DNA of 34,017 nucleotides from an uncultured Holophagaceae bacterium. GTDB taxonomy: Bacteria; Acidobacteriota; Holophagae; Holophagales; Holophagaceae. The notes beneath the pieces are model-generated. The model did no database searches. It saw nothing but the letters and a program-made list of their open reading frames with translations, and was not told where the DNA came from. The stretch spans positions 1 to 34,017 of the forward strand of contig CAIRQL010000029.1 of the NCBI GenBank assembly GCA_903880675.1. The letters are read 5' to 3'. Of this stretch, positions 26,581 to 34,017 are shown in pieces. The number at the start of each line of letters is the position of its first letter. The stretch's first letter is position 1. Made by a program: the position numbers and the translations under genes.

Positions 26581-28497
26581 ATGGAACCTTGCGACCCCGC
26601 CTCGACCTTGGGCGATCTGGATCTGCACCTGCTGGGCGAAGGCACCCACCTGCGGGCCTACGAAAAACTCGGCGCCCACCCCCGCCAGCTGGGGGGGATG
26701 GACGGCGTCTCCTTCGCGGTCTGGGCGCCCAATGCGCAGTCGGTCAGCGTGGTCGGGGACTTCAACGGCTGGGACGGCCGCTGTCATCCCCTGCGTCAGC
26801 CCGGGGCCAACGGCTTCTGGGAGATCTTCGTGCCCGGGGTCGGCCTCGGCGCCCTCTACAAGTTCCAGATCCACGGTCCTGCGGGCAATCTGCTGCCCCT
26901 GAAGGCCGATCCCTTCGCCTTCCGCTGCGAGGCGGCCCCCGGCACGGCCTCCATCGTCCATGGCCTGCAGGACCACCCCTGGGGGGACGGGGCCTGGATG
27001 GAGACCCGGCGCCGCACCCGCACCCACGAGGCCCCCGTCAGCATCTACGAGCTGCACCTGGGCTCCTGGCGGCGACGGCCCGACGGCACCTACATGACCT
27101 ACGGCGAGATCGCCGCCGACCTGGCGCCCTATGCCAGCTGGCTGGGCTTCACCCATGTGCAGTTGCTGCCGATCATGGAGCATCCCTTCGATCCCTCCTG
27201 GGGCTACCAGCCCCTGGGCCTCTTCGCCCCCACCAGCCGCTTCGGCGGGCCTGAGGACTTCAAGCTCTTCGTGGACACCCTGCACCAGGCGGGCCTGGGG
27301 GTGATCCTGGACTGGGTTCCGGCCCACTTCCCCGAGGACAGCCACGGCCTGGGCCAGTTCGATGGCACGCACCTCTACGAGCATGCGGACCCCCGCCAGG
27401 GCCGGCACATGGACTGGGGCACCCTGATCTACAACTTCGGCCGCACCGAGGTGCAGAACTTCCTCATTGCCAACGCCCTGTTCTGGCTCGACCGCTATCA
27501 CATCGACGGTCTCCGGGTGGACGCCGTGGCCTCGATGCTCTACCTGGACTACAGCCGGGAGGCCGGCCAGTGGATCCCCAACCGCCACGGGGGCCGCGAG
27601 AACCTGGAGGCTGTGGCCTTCCTCCGCCGCCTCAACGAGGTGGTCTACGGCCACTTCCCGGATGCCTGCACCATCGCCGAGGAGTCCACCGCCTGGCCCG
27701 CCGTCTCCCGGCCCACGGACCAGGGCGGCCTGGGCTTCGGCTTCAAGTGGGACATGGGCTGGATGCACGACACCCTGCGCTACCTTGGGCAGGGCATGAT
27801 GGCCCGTCCCCACCATCACGACCAGATCACCTTCTCCATGCTCTACCACGACTCCGAGAACTATGTCCTGCCCCTGTCCCACGATGAGGTGGTGCACGGC
27901 AAGCGCAGCATCCTGGGTCGCATGCCCGGCGATGCCTGGGAGCGCATGGCGAACCTGCGCCTGCTCTATGCCTGGCTCTACGCCCACGGCGGCAAGAAGC
28001 TGCTGTTCATGGGCGGCGAGTTCGGCCAGGGGCGGGAGTGGAACCACGACACGGCCCTGGACTGGGGCCTGCTGGAGCAGCCGGCCCACAAGGGCATCCA
28101 TGACCTGGTGCGCGACCTGAACGGCCTCTACCGCAGCCACACGGCCCTCCACCAGGGGGACTGCCAGTCCGGCGGCTTCTCCTGGATCGACTGCGGCGAC
28201 CGCTTCAACAGCGTACTCACGCTCCTGCGCCGGGGTGCCGATTCAGCGGACTTCATGGCCATCGCCTTCAACTTCACCAGCCTCACCCAGAGCGGCTACC
28301 GGGTCGGCGTGCCGCAGGCTGGCACCTACACCGAGCTGCTGAACACGGACTCCATGCACTATGGCGGCAGGAACGAGGGCAACACGGGGCGGATCCGCAC
28401 CGAGCCGGTCCCGGCCCATGGCTTCCCTCAGTCCCTCAACCTCACACTGCCTCCCTTGGCCGCACTCTTTCTGCGGCCTGAATCCAACGAGCCCTGA
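26581..28497 (+). CDS. glgB: 1,4-alpha-glucan branching enzyme
   Basis: [78 protein letters not shown]. Confidence 0.96.
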   Translation: MEPCDPASTLGDLDLHLLGEGTHLRAYEKLGAHPRQLGGMDGVSFAVWAPNAQSVSVVGDFNGWDGRCHPLRQPGANGFWEIFVPGVGLGALYKFQIHGPAGNLLPLKADPFAFRCEAAPGTASIVHGLQDHPWGDGAWMETRRRTRTHEAPVSIYELHLGSWRRRPDGTYMTYGEIAADLAPYASWLGFTHVQLLPIMEHPFDPSWGYQPLGLFAPTSRFGGPEDFKLFVDTLHQAGLGVILDWVPAHFPEDSHGLGQFDGTHLYEHADPRQGRHMDWGTLIYNFGRTEVQNFLIANALFWLDRYHIDGLRVDAVASMLYLDYSREAGQWIPNRHGGRENLEAVAFLRRLNEVVYGHFPDACTIAEESTAWPAVSRPTDQGGLGFGFKWDMGWMHDTLRYLGQGMMARPHHHDQITFSMLYHDSENYVLPLSHDEVVHGKRSILGRMPGDAWERMANLRLLYAWLYAHGGKKLLFMGGEFGQGREWNHDTALDWGLLEQPAHKGIHDLVRDLNGLYRSHTALHQGDCQSGGFSWIDCGDRFNSVLTLLRRGADSADFMAIAFNFTSLTQSGYRVGVPQAGTYTELLNTDSMHYGGRNEGNTGRIRTEPVPAHGFPQSLNLTLPPLAALFLRPESNEP

Positions 28498-28511
28498 CTT
28501 TAGGAACGACC

Positions 28512-30638
28512 ATGGACAAGCTACTTCCGAAACTGCAGCAGCTCACGCAGAACCTCTGGTGGACCTGGAAACCCGAGGTCCGCACCATCTTCCGGGACCT
28601 GGATCTGGACCTCTACACCAAGGCCCACCAGAACCCCATGTCCGTGCTCAAGCAGATCACCCCCGATCAGCTGGAGCAGCGGGCGGCGGATGTGGATGTG
28701 CCGGCGCGGGTGGACCGTGCCCTCCGGCAGCTGCACGAGTACTGCACCCCCGTCACCACCTGGGGCATCACCCACGCCGGGGCCATGCGCTCCCGCCCCA
28801 TCGCCTACTTCTGCATGGAGTTCGGCATCCACGAGTCCCTGCCCATCTACTCGGGCGGCCTGGGCATCCTGGCGGGCGACCACCTCAAGTCCGCGTCCGA
28901 CCTGGGCATCCCCCTGGTGGGTGTGGGCCTGCTCTACCACGAGGGCTACACCAGCCAGGTGCTGAACAAGGAACTGTGGCAGCAGGATGTGGTGGAGCCC
29001 TTCGACATCGCCGACCTGCCCCTGGTGCCGGCGGTGGACCGCCACGGCGAGCCCGTGCAGGTCAGCGTCGAGCTGCCGGGCCGCACCGTGCACGCGGCCG
29101 TGCTGGAGGTCATGGTGGGCCGTATCCGCCTGATCCTCCTGGACACCCGGGTGAAGGCCAACGGCCCCCAGGATGTCGCCCTTACGGCCCGCCTCTACGG
29201 CGGCGACCAGCGCATGCGCATCCAGCAGGAGCTGCTGCTGGGCGTGGGGGGCGCCCGCGCTCTGCGGGCCCTGGGCATCAATGCCAGCGTCTTCCACCTG
29301 AACGAGGGCCACTCGGCCTTCGCCCTCCTGGAGCGGGCCCGCTACCGCATCCAGGCCGACGGGATGGACCCCCACAAGGCCCTGGCCGAGGTCGCCTCCG
29401 CCTCGGTCTTCACCACCCACACCCCCGTGGATGCCGGCCATGACCGCTTCCCCGCCGACCTCGCCACCGAGCACCTGCGGCCCCTGGCCGAGGGCCTGAA
29501 GCTGTCCCTGGACGAAGTCATGGGCCTGGGCCGCGTGAACCCCCACGACCACGGCTCCCCCTTCATGCCCACCGTGCTGGCCCTCAAGCTGACGCGCCGG
29601 GCCAACGGCGTCTCGGCCCTCCATGGCGTGGTGTCCCGCAAGATGTGGAACCACCTCTACCCGGGCACCCGGGAGGATGCGGTGCCCATCGGCCACGTCA
29701 CCAACGGCGTGCACCTGCCCACCTGGCTGGCCACGGAGATGAACCACCTCTACGAGGCCCACCTGGGACCCGCCTACCAGAGCTCCCTCACCCGGCCCGA
29801 CACCTGGACCCCCATCATGTCCGTGTCCTCCTCGGAGATCTGGGAGACCAAGCAGGTGCTCAAGGCCCGCACCATCCGCTTCATCCGCAAGCGCTCTGCC
29901 GCCATGCGGGAGCGCCTGGGCCTGCCGGCTATCGAGCCCGCGCCCCTGGATCCGGATGCCCTGCTCATCGGCTTCGCCCGCCGCTTTGTCCCCTACAAGC
30001 GCCCGGACCTGCTCTTCACGGACCTGGACCGCCTGGATCGCCTGGTGAACAACCCATCGCGGCCCGTGAACCTCGTGTTCTCCGGTCGGGCCCACCCTGC
30101 CGACCAGACGGGCAAGGGTCTCATCCAGAGGGTGGCGCAGATCCTCGAGGACCCGCGCTTCCGCCACCGGATCCTGTTCATCGAGAACTACAACATCCGC
30201 GTGGGCCGCATGCTCTACCAGGGCATCGATGGCTGGCTCAACAATCCCCAGCGCCCTCTGGAGGCCTGCGGCACCAGTGGCATGAAGGTGGTGCTCAACG
30301 GCGGCCTGCACATCTCCGTCCGGGACGGGTGGTGGGCCGAGGCCTATGACGGTGCGAACGGCTTCGCCATCGGGACCGGTGAGATCCATGCAGATCAGGC
30401 CATCCAGGACCAGCGGGATGCCGAAGACCTCTTCCGCCTCCTCGAAGAGGAAGTGGTGCCCCTCTACTACGACGACCGGAACGCCGCCGGCATGCCCCTC
30501 GGCTGGGTGGAGCGCATGAAGCACTCCATCCGCACCCTGGGCTGGCGCTTCAACGCCGACCGGATGGTTCAGGACTACGTGAACCACCTCTACCTGCCCG
30601 CTGCCATCGGCAGCAGCTGCCAGATGCCCCCTCCATAG
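28512..30638 (+). CDS. glgP: Alpha-glucan phosphorylase (GT35, short type with DUF3417-like N-terminus)
   Basis: NLWWTWKPEVRTIFRDLD; YFCMEFGIHESLPIYSGGLGILAGDHLKSASDLGIPLVGVGLLY; VFHLNEGHSAFALLE; PLEACGTSGMKVVLNGGLHISVRDGWW. Confidence 0.94.
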   Translation: MDKLLPKLQQLTQNLWWTWKPEVRTIFRDLDLDLYTKAHQNPMSVLKQITPDQLEQRAADVDVPARVDRALRQLHEYCTPVTTWGITHAGAMRSRPIAYFCMEFGIHESLPIYSGGLGILAGDHLKSASDLGIPLVGVGLLYHEGYTSQVLNKELWQQDVVEPFDIADLPLVPAVDRHGEPVQVSVELPGRTVHAAVLEVMVGRIRLILLDTRVKANGPQDVALTARLYGGDQRMRIQQELLLGVGGARALRALGINASVFHLNEGHSAFALLERARYRIQADGMDPHKALAEVASASVFTTHTPVDAGHDRFPADLATEHLRPLAEGLKLSLDEVMGLGRVNPHDHGSPFMPTVLALKLTRRANGVSALHGVVSRKMWNHLYPGTREDAVPIGHVTNGVHLPTWLATEMNHLYEAHLGPAYQSSLTRPDTWTPIMSVSSSEIWETKQVLKARTIRFIRKRSAAMRERLGLPAIEPAPLDPDALLIGFARRFVPYKRPDLLFTDLDRLDRLVNNPSRPVNLVFSGRAHPADQTGKGLIQRVAQILEDPRFRHRILFIENYNIRVGRMLYQGIDGWLNNPQRPLEACGTSGMKVVLNGGLHISVRDGWWAEAYDGANGFAIGTGEIHADQAIQDQRDAEDLFRLLEEEVVPLYYDDRNAAGMPLGWVERMKHSIRTLGWRFNADRMVQDYVNHLYLPAAIGSSCQMPPP

Positions 30639-30704
30639 GCCTGGGTACCTGTAACTCAAGCCAAGAGTGCGCCTGCCGATAGGATGCCCAGGAGGGTGTC
30701 CGGG

Positions 30705-31334
30705 ATGAGTGCGCCCGTGACCGGCAATGCAGTGGAGGGCCGCCTGGAGGCTGAGCGCCAGGCCTTCCTGGAACTGCTCCGCATGGCCAACACCCTGACT
30801 CCGCCCTCAGCCATCGCCCAGCAGCTGGCCACCCTGGCCCAGCACTTCTCCTGCTGCGAGGCGGTGGCCATCCGGCTTAAGGCTGGCCCCGACTTTCCCT
30901 ATGCCGCCAGCCTGGGCTTCACCGAGGGCTTCGTGGCCCTGGAGAGCAGCCTCTGTCAGGAGGATGCCGAGGGCCGCCTGGTGCGGGATGCCCTGCGCAA
31001 CCCCCTCCTGGCCTGCATGTGCGGGGCCGTCCTCACCCAGCAGGTGGACTCGTCCCAGCCCTTCTTCACCGAGAGCGGCGCCTTCTGGACCAACGCCACC
31101 TCGGCGCTCCTGGCCTCCGCCACCCCCATCACGCTGCCCTGCCCGGTCCGGGGCCGCTGCCACACCGTCGGCTTCGAGTCCGTGGGCCTCTTCCCCATCC
31201 GGCGGGATGGTGTCACCTACGGCCTGATCCAGTGCAACGACCGGCAGCCCGGCCGCTTCACGCCCGAGCGGCTGGCCCTGCTGGAGAGCCTCTGCCAGAG
31301 CGCCGCCCACCTGCTGCAGCTGTCGATGGCATAG
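30705..31334 (+). CDS. Stand-alone GAF-domain protein with conserved Cys pattern
   Basis: CMCGAVLTQQVDSSQPFFTESGAFWTNATSALLAS..PCPVRGRCHTVGFESVGLFPIRRDGVTYGLIQCNDRQPGRFTPERLALLESLCQSAAHLL; aggagg SD 9 nt upstream of ATG 30705. Confidence 0.75.
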   Translation: MSAPVTGNAVEGRLEAERQAFLELLRMANTLTPPSAIAQQLATLAQHFSCCEAVAIRLKAGPDFPYAASLGFTEGFVALESSLCQEDAEGRLVRDALRNPLLACMCGAVLTQQVDSSQPFFTESGAFWTNATSALLASATPITLPCPVRGRCHTVGFESVGLFPIRRDGVTYGLIQCNDRQPGRFTPERLALLESLCQSAAHLLQLSMA

Positions 31335-31340
31335 CTGGTG

Positions 31341-31389
31341 GCTGTCAGCTGTCAGCTATCAGCTATCAGCTATCGGCTATTGGCTGTCA
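31341..31389 (+). repeat. Heptanucleotide tandem repeat, about 7 units of gct(a/g)t(c/t)(a/g)
   Basis: gctgtca gctgtca gctatca gctatca gctatcg gctattg gctgtca. Confidence 0.9.
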
Positions 31390-32523
31390 GCTGAGGCCGA
31401 GGCGCTTGAAGGTTCGCTTTTTGCCGTCCTCGACTTCGGGCTGGTCGAAGGGGTCCAGGTCCATGGCGAAGCCCAGGATGCCGATGATGGCCTGCCAGGC
31501 CATCATGAAGGCGCCCACTTCCCGCTCGCTCAAGGACGGCAGGGACCAGCGCAGGAGGGGCACCCCTGCGGCTTCCAGGGCACCGGCGGTGCCCTCGGCC
31601 TGAGCGCGGAGGATCTCGCCACCTTGCAGCGAGGCCAGGCCCGGGTAGGGGGAGCCCGGCGGCGGGTCCAGCCGCTCCGGCGCTGGCGTGCCTTCCACGG
31701 TCATGAGGATGACGCCCAGGTTGCGGGGGCCGGCCATCCAGCGCTGGAGCTGGCTGTGCTGGTCCACGGGGCCCACGGCGCGGATGGGGGTGAAGCCCTT
31801 GCGCTGACCGTCCCGGGCCACCTTGCCCAGAGACTCGGCCACCAGCTGCACCCACCAGGCGGACAGGTTGTCCAGGCGCATGGCGTAGGGCATGAGCACC
31901 CATTCTGTGACGCCGTCCCGGTGGGCATCCAGCAGGAGGTCCACGGTGGCGGCGATGCGGTCATGCCAGGGACCGGCACCGGCCTCCACCTGGGCGATGA
32001 CGTCCCGGCCACCCTGGAGGAAGCCGGCGGCATCGCGCCCCATCCAGGCCAGGGGCAGGGTGCCGATGGGCGTGAAGGCAGAGAACCGTCCCCCCACTTC
32101 CACGGGGATGGGCAGGATGCTGCAGCCGTTGGCCCGGCCCCAGGTGGCCAGGGGGTTGGCATCGTCCTGGGTGATGAGAAGGGGCGGAGCCAGCTCCGCG
32201 AAGCCAGGCAGGGCGCGGAGCCGGGCGACCCAGGTCCAGAGCTCCAGGGTCTTGCCGCTCTTGGAGGCCAGCACCAGCTGATCGCCGGGCTGGAGGCGGA
32301 AGTCCGGTGCGGGCTCGGGCGAGGCCAGGGGCACCCAGTTGCGGAAGGACCGATCGTCGCCGAAGGCGCGGACCAGGGTCTCCGAGGGCAGCAGCGAGCC
32401 CCCGATGCCACACCAGAGCAACCGTCGCTCCGGGTCCAAGGCCGGCAGGGTCGGCTCAGCTACCGTTCTCCAGCCCCCCATGGGATGGCCTGCGATGCCC
32501 TGCCAGTGGGTGCGAATGTCCAT
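31387..32523 (-). CDS. pgi: Glucose-6-phosphate isomerase
   Basis: ATG 32523; LLWCGIGGSLLPSETL; VLASKSGKTLELW; VGGRFSAFTPIGTLPLA; GPVDQHSQLQRWMAGP. Confidence 0.9.
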   Translation of the reverse strand: MDIRTHWQGIAGHPMGGWRTVAEPTLPALDPERRLLWCGIGGSLLPSETLVRAFGDDRSFRNWVPLASPEPAPDFRLQPGDQLVLASKSGKTLELWTWVARLRALPGFAELAPPLLITQDDANPLATWGRANGCSILPIPVEVGGRFSAFTPIGTLPLAWMGRDAAGFLQGGRDVIAQVEAGAGPWHDRIAATVDLLLDAHRDGVTEWVLMPYAMRLDNLSAWWVQLVAESLGKVARDGQRKGFTPIRAVGPVDQHSQLQRWMAGPRNLGVILMTVEGTPAPERLDPPPGSPYPGLASLQGGEILRAQAEGTAGALEAAGVPLLRWSLPSLSEREVGAFMMAWQAIIGILGFAMDLDPFDQPEVEDGKKRTFKRLGLS

Positions 32524-32524
32524 G

Positions 32525-33958
32525 TCAGCCCTCGTTCGGTGGGATGGAAGCGTAGAGGTCCAGGTAGGCTCGGGCGGGGCCTTCCCACCCAAAGTCCGTG
32601 TCCATGCCCTGGCGCTGCACCCGGCGCCAGGCCCGGGGGTTGCGGAAGAGGGCCAAGGCCTGGTTGATGGCCTCGCCCAGGGCCCAGCCGTTGGCCCGGT
32701 CGAACACAAAGCCCGTGGCGGTGCCGTCGGCGAGGGTTTGCGGGGTCGCCCCAATGACCGTATCGGCCAAGCCGCCGGTGCGCCGCACCAGAGGCAGGGC
32801 CCCATAGGCCTGGGCATAGAGCTGGGTGAGGCCGCAGGGCTCCTGGCGGGAGGGCACGAGCACCACATCCGAACCCGCGAAGGCCCGGTGGGCCAGGGCC
32901 TCGTCATAGCTCAGGAACACGGCCACGCGGCCGGGGTGGCGGGCGGCCGCCTGCTTGAAGGCACCCTCGGCATGGGGATCGCCGGTGCCGATCACGGCCA
33001 GCTGGGCGCCGCAGGCCACCAGGTGATCCACGTTCTCCAGCACCAGGTCCAGGCCCTTCAGGGGGTCCAGGCGGCTCACGGTCGTGAACAGGGGGGCATC
33101 GGGATCCTCCGCAAGACCCAAACGCTGCTGGAAGTCCGCGCGGTTGGGCCGGCGGCGGCCGGGGTGGCGGCTGTCGAAGCGGCTGTGCAGGTGCGGGTCC
33201 CGGGCGGGGTTCCACACCCCCCCGTCGACGCCGTTGATGATGCCCGTCAGCTCAGCGGAGCGGTGAGCCAGCAGGCCCTCCAGTCCGTGGCCGCCGAAGT
33301 GCTGGATCTCGCCGGCGTAGGTCGGACTCACGGTGGTGATGCGATCCGCGAGGCGGAGGCCGGCCTTGAGGTAGCAGATGTCCTTGTGAAACTCCACGCC
33401 CTCCGGCGTGAAGGCCCGGGGTGGCAGCCCCAGGTCCGGCAGGAGAGCGGCGGGGAACCGGCCCTGGTAGGCGATGTTGTGGATGGTCATCACCGTGGCG
33501 GGGCGAGGGCTGGACCCATAGGCCACGTAGGCCGGCATAAGCCCCGCATGCCAGTCATGGCCGTGGATCACATCGGGCTGCCAGCCGGCGAGGTCGCCGG
33601 AACGCCCCAGGTGCGCCGCCGCCCAGGCCAGGGCTGCGAAGCGGTGAGGCAGGTCCTCGGGTTGGCCGTAGGGCCCCCCGGGTCGGTCGAAGAAGCCGGG
33701 CTGGTCCAGCAGGTAGAGGGGGAGGCCCGGGGCATCGGCCCGAATGAGCCGAGCGGGGCCGCCGCCCATGAGGTCCGGGAACACCGCCGCCACTTCCTCA
33801 CCTACCACGGCGGACCGAATGGCGGGGTAGGCGGGGACCAGCAAGCGGACATCCGCGCCCAGGGCACGCAGGGCCAGGGGAAGGGCCGCCATCACATCGC
33901 CCAGACCACCGGTCTTGACGTAGGGGAACAGCTCGGAGGCAACGAAAAGAACCTTCAA
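32525..33958 (-). CDS. glgA: Glycogen synthase (ADP-glucose type, GT5)
   Basis: MKVLFVASELFPYVKTGGLGDVMAALPLALRALGADVRLLVPAY; VIHGHDWHAGLMPAY; VPSRQEPCGLTQLYAQAYGALPLVRRTGGLADTV. Confidence 0.96.
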   Translation of the reverse strand: MKVLFVASELFPYVKTGGLGDVMAALPLALRALGADVRLLVPAYPAIRSAVVGEEVAAVFPDLMGGGPARLIRADAPGLPLYLLDQPGFFDRPGGPYGQPEDLPHRFAALAWAAAHLGRSGDLAGWQPDVIHGHDWHAGLMPAYVAYGSSPRPATVMTIHNIAYQGRFPAALLPDLGLPPRAFTPEGVEFHKDICYLKAGLRLADRITTVSPTYAGEIQHFGGHGLEGLLAHRSAELTGIINGVDGGVWNPARDPHLHSRFDSRHPGRRRPNRADFQQRLGLAEDPDAPLFTTVSRLDPLKGLDLVLENVDHLVACGAQLAVIGTGDPHAEGAFKQAAARHPGRVAVFLSYDEALAHRAFAGSDVVLVPSRQEPCGLTQLYAQAYGALPLVRRTGGLADTVIGATPQTLADGTATGFVFDRANGWALGEAINQALALFRNPRAWRRVQRQGMDTDFGWEGPARAYLDLYASIPPNEG

Positions 33959-33961
33959 AAT

Positions 33962-34017
33962 CTAGGACTCCAGCTGACTCAGCATGCGCTGGGAGATGAG
34001 GGTGACGCCGCCTTCCG
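33962..34017 (-). CDS. C-terminal end of a CDS truncated by window edge, probably glucose-1-phosphate adenylyltransferase
   Basis: Minus-strand frame ends ...EGGVTLISQRMLSQLES*, resembling the end of GlgC (GVTLVTxxML); position directly upstream of glgA agrees. Confidence 0.5.
   Translation of the reverse strand, partial: EGGVTLISQRMLSQLES

Noticed and set aside
26569-28152. 527-aa - strand ORF
   Set aside because: Antisense to glgB; shadow ORF.
28521-30659. 712-aa - strand ORF
   Set aside because: Antisense to glgP, His/Gly/Val-rich without recognisable domains; shadow ORF.
31341-31389. CRISPR-like array
   Set aside because: Unit is 7 bp with no spacers; a simple tandem repeat.

Overview
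High-GC bacterial chromosomal window, gene-dense, with no recognisable phage, IS or CRISPR elements. Lineage is inferred only: possibly Acidobacteriota/Holophagae-like. Left to right it contains: the 3' part of an AcrB/MexB-type RND efflux pump gene; a YqhA/UPF0114 gene; a repeat-rich, hairpin-rich intergenic region built around copies of a tRNA-Glu 3' end; tRNA-Glu(CUC) and tRNA-Gln(CUG) on the minus strand; a tightly coupled five-gene operon (two uncharacterised proteins, two tandem FHA-GGDEF diguanylate cyclases, one Hanks-type Ser/Thr kinase); PepSY-TM and DUF4920 proteins; a WYL regulator next to a shortened adenylate-forming-enzyme-like ORF; a DUF4382 lipoprotein; a methyltransferase-prs pair; a glutathionylspermidine-synthase-like ATP-grasp gene with a Gly-rich-tailed lipoprotein; murA; and a glycogen/alpha-glucan cluster (GH13-GH133 debranching fusion, glgB, glgP, pgi, glgA, probable glgC end), interrupted by a metY-like gene and a stand-alone Cys-rich GAF protein. 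The most interesting items are (i) the tRNA-Glu-derived repeat/palindrome region at 3705-4257 and (ii) the kinase/FHA/c-di-GMP operon at 4442-9197. All family calls come from reading motifs by eye; no database search was run.
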